DNA of 64,000 nucleotides from Amycolatopsis sp. 195334CR (lineage in GTDB: Bacteria; Actinomycetota; Actinomycetes; Mycobacteriales; Pseudonocardiaceae): assembly GCF_017309385.1 (NCBI RefSeq), contig NZ_JAFJMJ010000002.1, positions 1,302,001 through 1,366,000 of the forward strand. Direction: 5' to 3'. Positions 1 through 7,636 of the stretch are shown one piece after another. Under the pieces are notes generated by a model that did no database searches, had not been told where the DNA came from, and was given only the letters and a program-made list of their open reading frames with translations. Position 1 is the first letter of the stretch. Each line of letters starts with the position of its first letter. Position numbers and translations under genes: made by a program.

Positions 1-54
1 CAGAGCGGCCAGCCTGCCCAGGCCGCTGGCCGCGCCCGTCACCAGAGCGGTCAC
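1..54 (-). CDS. Short-chain dehydrogenase/reductase, N-terminal fragment (runs off the window)
   Basis: The reverse complement opens with GTG and reads MTALVTGAASGLGRLAAL. This is the N-terminal Rossmann strand of a classical SDR with the dinucleotide-binding motif TGxxxGxG. The GTG overlaps the TGA of the preceding decarboxylase-like gene (GTGA), so it is the fifth coupled gene of the monooxygenase operon. In the mycobacterial mymA locus an SDR (sadH) also follows the monooxygenase and hydrolase. Only 18 codons are visible, so the substrate cannot be judged. Confidence 0.75.
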   Translation of the reverse strand, partial: MTALVTGAASGLGRLAAL

Positions 55-749
55 CGCACGACCTCGGCTTCGCCGAAGGTCATCCGCATCCGCCCGATGA
101 CGCTGGTGAACAACGCGCGCCGGGGCAGGCCGAGCCGGCGCAGTTCGTCGGCGATCGGGTGGTCGCCGAGCCGGACCTCGGCGCCGCCGGGGCGGCCGCG
201 CACCCCGCTCGCGCGCAGGTCCCACGGCGTGCGGCGGAGCGTGCCGTCCAGGCAGGTGTAGGCGTCGATGGAGGTGGCCGCGGCGCCGCTGGGCACCGGG
301 AGTCCGGGCCTGGCCAGCAGACCGGCCACGAACCGCCCGTCCACCCGGACCGCGCAACTGCTCGTCCGACCGGAAAACCCCAGTTCGATGTCGGCCATCT
401 CCTTGGGAAAGCCCCAGATGGTGCGGCCCGCTTCGAGGGTGAACGGCTGGTTGACCGGCAGCCAGTGGATGAACGCCCCGACGCCGCGGCCGGTGGGGGA
501 GCGGATCAGGAAGGCCACGCCGAATTCGTGGTACGGCCCCAGATCCCCGTCCAGGTAGCGGACGAAGACCAGCGAGCACAGCGCGCGGCCGGGCAGCGGT
601 TCGACCAGCTCCACCCCGGCGTAGTCCAGCACCGAGCGGGCGGCGGGGGCGCGCACGGCGAAGTTCGCCGCGCAGGCGGTGGCGTCGCGGATCTCGACCG
701 GCATCGCGACCCGCTGCCCCTGGATCAGATGTCCACTGTGGAGGTTCAT
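51..749 (-). CDS. Acetoacetate decarboxylase-like family protein
   Basis: 232 residues. The segment IWGFPKEMADIELG matches the region of the acetoacetate decarboxylase superfamily that carries the Schiff-base lysine (the K of the FPK motif). The flanking strands (LCSLVFVRYLDG, GVAFLIRSP) fit the same beta-cone fold. Known members decarboxylate beta-keto acids or act as aldolases/dehydratases on keto acids, so the exact reaction here is open. The ATG overlaps the upstream hydrolase stop (ATGA) and the stop overlaps the downstream SDR start, so the protein is made with the operon. It probably acts on a ketone or keto-acid intermediate produced by the flavin monooxygenase and hydrolase. Confidence 0.75.
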   Translation of the reverse strand: MNLHSGHLIQGQRVAMPVEIRDATACAANFAVRAPAARSVLDYAGVELVEPLPGRALCSLVFVRYLDGDLGPYHEFGVAFLIRSPTGRGVGAFIHWLPVNQPFTLEAGRTIWGFPKEMADIELGFSGRTSSCAVRVDGRFVAGLLARPGLPVPSGAAATSIDAYTCLDGTLRRTPWDLRASGVRGRPGGAEVRLGDHPIADELRRLGLPRRALFTSVIGRMRMTFGEAEVVR

Positions 750-1618
750 GCGATCTCCCGTAGGTGCCTGCGGAGGAACAACAGCTGGTGCTTGACCGCC
801 TGCTCGAACCAGGGGTTGCCGGGGAAGACGTCGAAGTGGTCGCAGGGGTAGTGGCGCACCTCGGCGCGGGCGGCCACGGCGGCCTTCGCGGCGGCCTGCG
901 GCGGGCTCATCCGGTCGAGGTCGGCGATCTGGACCAGCACCGGGCCGCGCACCCCGCGTGCCTGCCGCACCGGCCGGTACCGGGTGATCTCGAACAGGGC
1001 ACGCGGGTCGATCTCGTTGCGCCAGCTCGGCCCGGCCATCGCGGTGTAGGCCTCGAACTGGCCGGGCAGGGCCAGCACCGCGCCGGATCCCGGTGGTCCG
1101 ACCAGTCGCACGGCCCCGCCCTTGGCGGCGGTGAGCGCCGACTTCGCCAGCACGCCGGACCGGTGGTGCCCGGCCGCGTGCCGGGCGGCGGCGAGGCCGT
1201 CGACCATCGGCACGAGCGACACGGTGGCGGCCACCGCCTGGTCGCGGGCCGCGGTGACCAGCACGTGCCCACCGGCCAGGGACGCGCCCCACAGCACGAT
1301 CCTCCCGGGATCCACGCCGTCGAGGCCGCGTGCCGTGGTGACCGCCGCGCGGTAGTCGGCGAGCTGGCGGGCGATGGACACCGACTGCCGGGGCACCCCG
1401 CCGCTTTCGCCGAAACCCCGGTAGTCGAAGGCGAGCACGTCCATCCCGGCACGAGCGAACTCGCGGGCGAAGGCGCCGAGGCCGCAGTCGCGGGTCGCGC
1501 CGAACCCGTGGGCCATGACCACGCAAGGCACGCCGCTCTTGGAGCGCAGGTCGTCGCATTCGGCCCGGAACCGGCTTGCCGCGCAGGTGGCGCCGTCGAC
1601 GGCGAAGGTGACGGTCAT
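746..1618 (-). CDS. Alpha/beta hydrolase (dienelactone-hydrolase/LipR-like)
   Basis: 290 residues with an alpha/beta-hydrolase core. An oxyanion-hole region (VVMAHGFG) precedes the nucleophile elbow GASLAG, and a candidate acid lies in IADLDRMS. The C-terminal PCDHFDVF supplies the expected histidine. The start is the ATG at 1618, which overlaps the TetR stop (ATGA); an in-frame ATG at 1648 would run into tetR and is less likely. Next to a flavin monooxygenase that may act as a Baeyer-Villiger enzyme, an esterase that opens the resulting ester or lactone would make sense. That coupling is inference. Confidence 0.8.
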   Translation of the reverse strand: MTVTFAVDGATCAASRFRAECDDLRSKSGVPCVVMAHGFGATRDCGLGAFAREFARAGMDVLAFDYRGFGESGGVPRQSVSIARQLADYRAAVTTARGLDGVDPGRIVLWGASLAGGHVLVTAARDQAVAATVSLVPMVDGLAAARHAAGHHRSGVLAKSALTAAKGGAVRLVGPPGSGAVLALPGQFEAYTAMAGPSWRNEIDPRALFEITRYRPVRQARGVRGPVLVQIADLDRMSPPQAAAKAAVAARAEVRHYPCDHFDVFPGNPWFEQAVKHQLLFLRRHLREIA

Positions 1619-2232
1619 GGGCAGCTGCCGTAGATCGTCCGCAGCCACACCGTGACCAGCGTGTCCATCAGCGCGTCGGTGGGTACGGAACTGCCGCGGG
1701 AGAGCCGTTCCAGCGCGCGGTCGTTGAGTTCGAGCAGGACGGTGGCGAGCAACGCGGCGTCGGGTCCCTCGGGCGCGTGACCCGCCGCGCGTTCCTGGTC
1801 GATCATCTTCGCCACCTGGGGCACGAACGATTCCCGGTCCCGGTCCCAGAGTTCGCGTACCGTCCGGTCGGCGTCACGGGCGTCGAGCATGGCGCGGAAG
1901 ACGTGGCGGTGCTTGCTCCACGCCTCGAAGAGACCGGCCGTGGTGCGGCGGATCCGCTCCTCGGGCGTGCCCTCGGCGGACAGCAGCGCGGTGCCCGCGG
2001 TGAACGCCTCCTGGTACATCTCGTCGCACAGCGCGGCGACCGCGATCGCCTTGTTCTCGAAGTAGAAGTAGAACGCGGAGCGCGTGACCTCGGCGCGCTG
2101 CGCGATGTCGCGCACGTTGATCGCGGCGAAGGTGTCTTCGCGCAGCAGTTCGTCGAGCGCGCCGAGCAGGGCCTTCCGGCGCTGGTCACCCCGGTTCGGG
2201 CCGCGGCGGTCGAGTACTTCCCTGGCGGTCAT
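1615..2232 (-). CDS. TetR/AcrR family transcriptional regulator
   Basis: 205 residues. The N-terminal TetR helix-turn-helix is clear (INVRDIAQRAEVTRSAFYFYF, residues about 40-60), followed by an all-helical ligand domain. The gene sits second in the operon, with its ATG overlapping the monooxygenase stop and its TGA overlapping the hydrolase start. A regulator embedded this way is usually an autoregulator; the TTGAC-N4-GTCAA palindrome in the divergent promoter at 3563-3576 is the obvious operator candidate. The inducer is unknown; a lipid, ketone or acyl-CoA would fit the neighbours. Confidence 0.85.
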   Translation of the reverse strand: MTAREVLDRRGPNRGDQRRKALLGALDELLREDTFAAINVRDIAQRAEVTRSAFYFYFENKAIAVAALCDEMYQEAFTAGTALLSAEGTPEERIRRTTAGLFEAWSKHRHVFRAMLDARDADRTVRELWDRDRESFVPQVAKMIDQERAAGHAPEGPDAALLATVLLELNDRALERLSRGSSVPTDALMDTLVTVWLRTIYGSCP

Positions 2233-3539
2233 GTGGTTTTCCCTCGTGCGAGCCCCGCGGGCAGTTCCCGGGTGCGGATGTCGTGTTCGTAGATGAAGTA
2301 GTCGACCTGCTGCGTGTGGCGCGGCCGGTCGGCGAAGTGCGCGACGAACCGCCGCTCGTCCTCGGCGAGAACCCGCCACATCTCCGCCTCGCTGGGAAGG
2401 CGATAGGTCCCGGCGAGCCAGGCCGCGAGCAGGCGCGCCTGGCATTCGACGAACGGGAACAGCGTCGGCGTCGCCTGCGCGAAACCGACGAACGCGAGGT
2501 CGTCGATGCCCGGCTTGAACATCCTTTTGTAGAGCGGGAAGCGGTTGTCCGGCGCGCTGAGGAACTCGGGGTCGAAGAACGGGAAGGTGATGTTGTAGCC
2601 GGTCGCGTGGATGATCACGTCGAAGTCGGCGGAGGTGCCGTCGGTGAAGTGCACGCGGGTGCCGTCGAGGCGGCTGATGTCGGGTTTCGCGGTGACGTCG
2701 CCGGAGCCGAACCGCAGTGGGAGTTCCTGGGACTGGGTGGGGTGCGCTTCGAGGAAGTGGTGGTTCGGGGTGGGCAGGCCGAAGCGCTCCGGGCGGCCGG
2801 TGAGCAGGCGCGGTCCGTTGCGCGCGAGCCGCCGCTGCCAGGACAGCGGCAGGTGCGGACTGGTCGCGATGAGCCGGTCGGCGGGCACGCCCGCGATGTA
2901 CTTCGGCACGATCCACGCGCCGGAGCGGGTCGAGAGGACCACGGTGTTGCCGAGCGCGCGCTGGGAGAGTTCGACGGTGATGTCGGCGGCGCTGTTGCCG
3001 ATGCCGACCACGAGGATCCGTTTCCCCTTGAGGTGCAGGGGTTCTTCCGGATCGATGTAGTGGTGCGAATGCAGGACCTCGCCGGTGAACTCGCCGGGGA
3101 AGTCGGGGGAGCGCGGATCCCAGTGGTGGCCGTTCGCCACGACGAGGTGGTCGAAGTGCCGCGTTTCGCCGTCACCGGTGCGGATCTCCCAGCCGCCGCC
3201 GGGCAGTCTCCCGGCGTGTTCGACCGGCGTCTCGAAGTGGATGTTCTCCTTGAGCGCGAACGCTTCCGCGTAGCTCTCCAGGTATTCCTTGATCTGCGAG
3301 TGGTGCGGGAAGTCCGGGAAGTGCTCCGGGATCGGGAAGTCCAAGAAGGATAGACGGTGCTTGGAGGAGTCGATGTGCAGCGAGCGGTACGCGCTGGAGT
3401 GGCCGTTCGGGTTGCCGAAGGCCCAGTTGCCGCCGATCCGGTCGGAGGACTCGAAGCACTCGTACGGCACGCCGTAGTCCGAGAGCATCTTCCCGGCGCA
3501 GAGCCCGCTCAGTCCCGCCCCGATCAGGCAAGTGGTCAT
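2229..3539 (-). CDS. Flavin-containing monooxygenase (MymA-like)
   Basis: 436 residues. The FAD-binding GxGxxG is at residues 7-12 (GAGLSG). The FMO fingerprint FxGxxxHxxxY is at residues 151-161, a second NADPH-binding GxGxxA at 179-184 (GIGNSA), and the HATGYN motif at 311-316. Class B flavoproteins of this type use NADPH and O2 for N/S-oxygenation or Baeyer-Villiger insertion. It is first in the coupled operon. The start is fixed by the leaderless promoter, whose -10 ends 8 bases before the ATG. Together with the hydrolase, SDR and divergent acyl-CoA ligase the set resembles mymA-lipR-sadH-fadD13 of mycobacteria. The similarity is by content; order and extra genes differ. Confidence 0.88.
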   Translation of the reverse strand: MTTCLIGAGLSGLCAGKMLSDYGVPYECFESSDRIGGNWAFGNPNGHSSAYRSLHIDSSKHRLSFLDFPIPEHFPDFPHHSQIKEYLESYAEAFALKENIHFETPVEHAGRLPGGGWEIRTGDGETRHFDHLVVANGHHWDPRSPDFPGEFTGEVLHSHHYIDPEEPLHLKGKRILVVGIGNSAADITVELSQRALGNTVVLSTRSGAWIVPKYIAGVPADRLIATSPHLPLSWQRRLARNGPRLLTGRPERFGLPTPNHHFLEAHPTQSQELPLRFGSGDVTAKPDISRLDGTRVHFTDGTSADFDVIIHATGYNITFPFFDPEFLSAPDNRFPLYKRMFKPGIDDLAFVGFAQATPTLFPFVECQARLLAAWLAGTYRLPSEAEMWRVLAEDERRFVAHFADRPRHTQQVDYFIYEHDIRTRELPAGLARGKTT

Positions 3540-3547
3540 GCCCGGCC

Positions 3548-3576
3548 ACGCTACGAGCCGATTTGACGCGTGTCAA
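3548..3576 (-). promoter_or_regulatory. Leaderless promoter of the monooxygenase operon
   Basis: Reading the minus strand, a perfect -35 TTGACA (3576-3571) is followed by a 17-base spacer and the -10 TAGCGT (3553-3548). Eight bases later comes the ATG at 3539, so transcription should start at or next to the start codon, with no room for a ribosome binding site. Confidence 0.7.
3563..3576. promoter_or_regulatory. Candidate TetR operator palindrome
   Basis: TTGAC-GCGT-GTCAA is a perfect inverted repeat with a 4-base centre and covers the -35 of the minus-strand promoter. A looser GTGTC-N10-GACAC pair (3570-3589) and the palindrome TGTCGACA (3591-3598), which overlaps the -35 of the divergent gene, would let one regulator occlude both promoters. 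Confidence 0.5.
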
Positions 3577-3592
3577 TTGTGCTGGACACCTG

Positions 3593-3621
3593 TCGACATC
3601 TGCCCGCCCGGCGGCTAGCGT
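3593..3621 (+). promoter_or_regulatory. Leaderless promoter of the acyl-CoA synthetase gene
   Basis: The -35 TCGACA (3593-3598) and the -10 TAGCGT (3616-3621) are 17 bases apart, and the ATG follows 8 bases after the -10. The -10 sequence and geometry are identical to those of the divergent promoter, so the two are mirror images around the operator region. Confidence 0.65.
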
Positions 3622-3629
3622 GATGGTGC

Positions 3630-5258
3630 ATGAACCGCAACGGCGCTGACCTGCAGCAAGCCGTCGCCGCGCTGACCGGGCCCGGTGGCGAGTTCGAGAT
3701 CGCCGAGCAGGAGGTGCTCGGGGCGAAGGTGCCGGTGTTCACGCGGCGGGCGCCGAACCTGGGCGCGCTGCTGGCCGGGGCGCCGGCGCCGGGGGAGCGG
3801 GAGTACCTGGTCACCGCGCGCCGCAGGCTGACCTACGCCGAGCACGCCGAGCTGAGCGGGGCGTTCGCCGGGGTGCTGGCGCGGGAATACGGCGTCGGCA
3901 AAGGGGATCGTGTCGCCGTGCTGGCCGCGAACTGTCCGGAGTGGATAGTCGCGTTCTGGGCCACCGCGCGGATCGGTGCGGTTTGTGCTGCCTTCAACGC
4001 GTGGTGGACGACGCCGGAGATCGGGTACGCCCTCGGCCGCGCGCGGCCGTCGGTGCTGCTGGTCGACGCCGAACGGGCCGCGAAGCTGCCGCCGGATCTC
4101 GGCATTCCGGTGCTGCGGCTGGAAGATCTGCCGTCGCACGGGTCGGCACCGCCGGAGGTGGCGGTGGACGAGGACGATCCGGCCGCGATCGTCTACACCA
4201 GCGGGACGTCCGGGAAGCCCAAGGGCGTCACGCATTCGCATCGGAACATCGTGGCCACGGCGATCTACCACCGGCTGATGAAGGCGATGTCGGCGGCGAT
4301 GGACCCGCGGCAGGCGGAGCCGGGGCGGTGGCTGCTCAGCCTGCCGTTGTTCCACATCGCGAGCCTGCACAACGTGGCGGTGCCGCGGCTGGCCACCGGG
4401 GAGACGGTGGTGCTGACCGAGGGCGCCTTCGACGCGCGCCGGACGCTGGAGCTGGTGTCGCGGGAGCGGGTGACCAACTGGACCGTGGTGCCGACCATGG
4501 CGAGCCGACTCGCGGCGGTGGACGTCGGGAGTTACGACCTGTCGGCGTTGAAGGCATTCGGCCTCGCGTCGGCGCCTTCGTCGCCGGGGTTGCAGGCACG
4601 GCTGCGCGAACTGATCCCGGCGGCGCGGTTGAGCCTGGTCACCAGCTACGGCCTGACCGAATCCTGCACCGGCGCGACGGTCACCAACCCGGCCGCGCTG
4701 GCGGCGAACCCGGGGACCTCGGGCGCTCCGATCCCGACGGTTTCGGTGCAGGTGCGCGACGACGCCGGCGCGGTGGTAGAGGACGGGGTGGAGGGGGAGA
4801 TCTGGCTGCGCAGCCAGTTCAACATGATCGGCTACTGGGACGACCCGGCGGCGACGGCGGCGGTCTTCGACGCCGACCGCTGGATGCGCACCGGTGACAT
4901 CGGCTGCCTGCGCGAGGGGTTGCTGTACCTGACCACGCGCCGCAGCGACCTCATCCTGCGGGGCGGGGAGAACGTCTACCCGGTCGAGGTCGAGCGCTGC
5001 CTGGACGACCACCCGTCGGTGATCGAGTCGGCGGTGGTCGGCCTGGAGCACGGGGACCTGGGGCAGGAGGTGGGGGCCATCGTGGTGCTCGCTTCGCCCG
5101 TCTCCGTGGCCGCTTTGAGGGCTTTCGCGGGGGAGTCACTGGCGTACTACAAGGTCCCCTCCCGCTGGCACACCATGACCACCCCCCTACCCCGCAACGC
5201 GACGGGGAAGGTGAGCCGAGCTGCCTTGGCCGCCTATTTCGACGAAGAACCCGCCTGA
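3630..5258 (+). CDS. Acyl-CoA synthetase (fatty-acid-CoA ligase, FadD type)
   Basis: 542 residues of the ANL adenylating superfamily. The phosphate-binding A3 motif YTSGTSGKPKG is at residues 189-199. The A5-type motif is TSYGLTES, the hinge/A8 region LILRGGENVYPVEVE, and the C-terminal catalytic lysine is K527 (NATGKVSR). It would activate a carboxylic acid to acyl-AMP and then acyl-CoA. The gene diverges from the monooxygenase operon over a shared 90-base control region, which points to a common pathway, as fadD13 accompanies mymA. The acid substrate cannot be deduced; the N-terminal 60 residues are longer than in minimal FadDs. Confidence 0.87.
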   Translation: MNRNGADLQQAVAALTGPGGEFEIAEQEVLGAKVPVFTRRAPNLGALLAGAPAPGEREYLVTARRRLTYAEHAELSGAFAGVLAREYGVGKGDRVAVLAANCPEWIVAFWATARIGAVCAAFNAWWTTPEIGYALGRARPSVLLVDAERAAKLPPDLGIPVLRLEDLPSHGSAPPEVAVDEDDPAAIVYTSGTSGKPKGVTHSHRNIVATAIYHRLMKAMSAAMDPRQAEPGRWLLSLPLFHIASLHNVAVPRLATGETVVLTEGAFDARRTLELVSRERVTNWTVVPTMASRLAAVDVGSYDLSALKAFGLASAPSSPGLQARLRELIPAARLSLVTSYGLTESCTGATVTNPAALAANPGTSGAPIPTVSVQVRDDAGAVVEDGVEGEIWLRSQFNMIGYWDDPAATAAVFDADRWMRTGDIGCLREGLLYLTTRRSDLILRGGENVYPVEVERCLDDHPSVIESAVVGLEHGDLGQEVGAIVVLASPVSVAALRAFAGESLAYYKVPSRWHTMTTPLPRNATGKVSRAALAAYFDEEPA

Positions 5259-5409
5259 GGCCGATACCCCCGTCGGCTCGCCTGGTTCGCTCCGGTTCAA
5301 CGGAACGGCGTCGAGGCTGGAGCGGGTGTTCGACCTGGAGCCGCGTGAGATCAGGGAGTCGTTCGACAAGGGGGCCAATCGCTACCGGTTCGCTTGGGGT
5401 GGCGGCTAA
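5257..5409 (+). pseudogene. Possible C-terminal gene remnant, no start codon
   Basis: This stretch stays open and protein-like in one frame and stops at TAA (5407-5409). Its end reads LERVFDLEPREIRESF then DKGANRYRFAWGGG, with charged and aromatic residues typical of a real C-terminus. There is no convincing start or ribosome binding site, and it begins inside the end of the fadD-like gene in another frame. I read it as the surviving 3' end of a deleted gene, or a very short ORF starting at an internal GTG. I do not recognise the family. Confidence 0.35.
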
Positions 5410-5418
5410 TCTGGCCCC

Positions 5419-6345
5419 ATGCTGAGGGGTGAGCGGGTGGTGGGGGCGGTAGTGGGGTCAGCCGTGGGTGATGCGCTCGGGGCGCCCTTCGAGTTCGGGC
5501 CCGCGGGGGCGTTGACCAAGGCGGGCCCCGACCGCGAGATGCGCGGCGGCGGCATCTGGGAACCCGGTGAGGCCACCGACGACACCCAGATGGCCGTCCA
5601 CCTCGCCCACTCCCTGATCGAGCGCGGGAACCTCGACCTCCCCGACATCTTCGACCGGTTCCAGCGATGGGCCCGGAGCCGGCCCAAGGACATCGGCCTG
5701 CAGACGTCGGCCGTGCTCTTCAGCGGCGATCCGTGGGATCGCGCCGCCGCGTTGCACTTCCAGGCCCACCGCCACGCGGCGGGCAACGGGGCGCTGATGC
5801 GCGCGACCACCTCCGCGGTGTACTTCGCCGGGCAGGGCCGCGAGGCCACGATGATCGCGGCGCGCCAGATCTCCGCGCTCACCCACGGCGACGCGGCGGC
5901 CTGGGAGGGCACGGCGATCTTCCACGACCTCCTCCGCCTGGCCTTCACCGGCGCCGAACCGCTCGCGTCCCTCCCGGACATCCTGACCGTCGTCGAGCCG
6001 CAGCACCGCCCCCGCTACGCCACGGTGCTGGCACCCGAGTGGCAACCCGAGACCCCCAACGGCGCCGTCTGGCCGTGCCTCGGCTCCGCGGTCTGGGCGG
6101 TGCGCACCACCTCCACCTTCGAGGACGCCGTGCGCGCCGCGGTCGATCTTGGTGACGACACCGACACCGTCGCGGCGGTGACCGGCGGTCTCGCGGGCGC
6201 CATCTACGGCTTCGCCGCGATTCCGCCCGCGTGGACCGAGAACCTCCACGTTCCCTTGCCCGGTACCGACCAGACCCTGCACCTGGGCGACCTGGTCGCC
6301 CTCGCGGAACGACTGGACCAGGGCCCTAACCCGGCAGGCTGCTGA
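5419..6345 (+). CDS. ADP-ribosylglycohydrolase (DraG/ARH family)
   Basis: 308 residues with all the dinuclear-metal motifs of the ARH fold. They are GDALGAPFEF near residue 17, TDDTQM at 53-58, a central GNGALMR, the LTHGD segment, and GDDTDT at 245-250 followed by AAVTGGLAGA. Such enzymes remove ADP-ribose from arginine, serine or nucleic-acid targets; the target here is unknown. The likely ATG is 10 bases after the remnant's stop. The gene ends convergently and overlaps the methyltransferase 3' end by 20 bases. No ADP-ribosyltransferase partner is visible nearby, so a toxin-antitoxin role is not supported. Confidence 0.88.
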   Translation: MLRGERVVGAVVGSAVGDALGAPFEFGPAGALTKAGPDREMRGGGIWEPGEATDDTQMAVHLAHSLIERGNLDLPDIFDRFQRWARSRPKDIGLQTSAVLFSGDPWDRAAALHFQAHRHAAGNGALMRATTSAVYFAGQGREATMIAARQISALTHGDAAAWEGTAIFHDLLRLAFTGAEPLASLPDILTVVEPQHRPRYATVLAPEWQPETPNGAVWPCLGSAVWAVRTTSTFEDAVRAAVDLGDDTDTVAAVTGGLAGAIYGFAAIPPAWTENLHVPLPGTDQTLHLGDLVALAERLDQGPNPAGC

Positions 6346-7003
6346 TCTCCCACAGCGCCAGCGCCTTGTCGGTGTACGCGCCGCCCTCCTCGGTACACCC
6401 CTCCAGCAGCACGGCCAGCGGTTCCGGGAACGAGAACGGCGCCAGGCACAGGTTCAGCGGCCGCCAGTCGCCGGTGGAGATGTCGGTGTTCGCGGTGGTG
6501 TCCCCGAAGTGCGTGGTCAGCAGGTACCGCGACCCGCTGCGGCGCAGGTTGGCGATCGCCAGCCGGATGTCGTCGTCGCTCAGGTGGACCAGGCAGTCGC
6601 GGCACAGCACGGCGTCCGCCATGGGCAGGTCGTCGGTGGTCAGGTCGAGCACGCGAAATTCCCGATCCCGCCCGTACCGCGCGGTGTTCCGCGCGACGAG
6701 GTCCTCGACGATGTCGGCGCCGATGTACCGCTCGACGCCCAGCTCGACCTCGCTCAGCCAGCCGAAGTCCCCGCACGGCAGGTCGAGCAGCGTCCGCACC
6801 TCGAACCGGGCCAGCAGCCCGGGCAGTCCGGCCCGCAGCCCGGCGGTCTGGTCGGCTTCGGAACCGGGCCCCGACACCGAGTCCGACGCCCACAGGTTCG
6901 ACTCGAAGATGTAGGTGAAGCGCTCCTGGTTGCCCATGCGCTCCAGCTCGTCGGCATGCCGGCGGAAGTTGCGCTGCGCCACCGTGATCGGCCTGTCGTC
7001 CAT
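6326..7003 (-). CDS. Class I SAM-dependent methyltransferase
   Basis: 225 residues. The SAM-binding motif I region LLDLPCGDFGWLSEV is followed by an acidic strand-2 turn (YIGADIVEDLV) and a motif IV-like segment (ADAVLCRDCLVHL). The late segment YLLTTHFGDTTANTDI is typical of bacterial hypothetical class I methyltransferases. The substrate is unknown. The start ATG at 7003 follows no strong ribosome binding site. The gene converges on the ADP-ribosylglycohydrolase. Confidence 0.75.
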   Translation of the reverse strand: MDDRPITVAQRNFRRHADELERMGNQERFTYIFESNLWASDSVSGPGSEADQTAGLRAGLPGLLARFEVRTLLDLPCGDFGWLSEVELGVERYIGADIVEDLVARNTARYGRDREFRVLDLTTDDLPMADAVLCRDCLVHLSDDDIRLAIANLRRSGSRYLLTTHFGDTTANTDISTGDWRPLNLCLAPFSFPEPLAVLLEGCTEEGGAYTDKALALWEISSLPG

Positions 7004-7030
7004 GACGCCACGGTACCCAGGAAAACCGCC

Positions 7031-7612
7031 CTATTCCACGGTGATCGCGTCGAGCGTGCGCGAGATCAGGTGCGGTAGCGAACCGCCCTCGCTGACCCAG
7101 TCGTTGAGGCAGATGCGGATGGCGCCCATGGCCAGCACGGCGAGCAGCCGCGGTCTCGGGTCGCCGTCGGGGAAGCGCGGCGCGAGCAACCCCGCGATGG
7201 CGTGCTCGTAGCGGTGGTAGGTCTGCATGGTCCAGGCGTTGAGCGTCGGCGACGAGCGGGTGAGCCGCGCCAGCTCCCAGATCTCGTCGCGGTGGGCGGG
7301 GAACTCGTGGGCGAGTTCGGCGAACGCCGCGACCAGCGCCGCCTTGGCGGGCAGGTGCGACGGCTGGCGGGCGATCGCGTCGGTGACCATGGTGAGCCAC
7401 GGGCAGGTGATGCCCTCGGCGATGGCGCTCTCCTTGGTCTCGTAGTAGCGGAAGAAGGTCGCCCTGGCGACCTCGGCGTCGGCCGCGATCCGGTCCACCG
7501 TGGTGCCCGCGACCCCGTGCTCGCCGGCGAGCCGCGCCGCGGAGGCGGCGATGCGGGCGTTCGTCGCCCGCCTCTTGCGGGCGGCGAGCCCGTCGGGTTC
7601 ACTGCGAGACAT
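7031..7612 (-). CDS. TetR family transcriptional regulator
   Basis: 193 residues from the ATG at 7612; an in-frame ATG at 7630 would add six residues. The helix-turn-helix is TTVDRIAADAEVARATFFRYY, within the first 60 residues. The remainder is helical and carries FPAHRDEIWELARL. It diverges from the PPOX oxidoreductase gene, with nested inverted repeats lying across both starts, so autoregulation and control of that gene are likely. The ligand is not inferable. Confidence 0.83.
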   Translation of the reverse strand: MSRSEPDGLAARKRRATNARIAASAARLAGEHGVAGTTVDRIAADAEVARATFFRYYETKESAIAEGITCPWLTMVTDAIARQPSHLPAKAALVAAFAELAHEFPAHRDEIWELARLTRSSPTLNAWTMQTYHRYEHAIAGLLAPRFPDGDPRPRLLAVLAMGAIRICLNDWVSEGGSLPHLISRTLDAITVE

Positions 7613-7635
7613 AGTCTCATTTTGGACCATGTCTC
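7606..7635. promoter_or_regulatory. Nested inverted repeats, candidate TetR operator
   Basis: GAGAC-ATA-GTCTC (7606-7618) is nested in a wider GAGACAT-N16-ATGTCTC (7606-7635). The sites cover the start codons of both divergent genes, as expected for a repressor that blocks leaderless or short-leader transcripts. Confidence 0.5.
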
Positions 7636-7636
7636 A

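Noticed and set aside
5419..6345. ADP-ribosylglycohydrolase as the antitoxin of a toxin-antitoxin pair
   Set aside because: No ADP-ribosyltransferase or DarT-like gene is next to it; the neighbours are a remnant and a methyltransferase.
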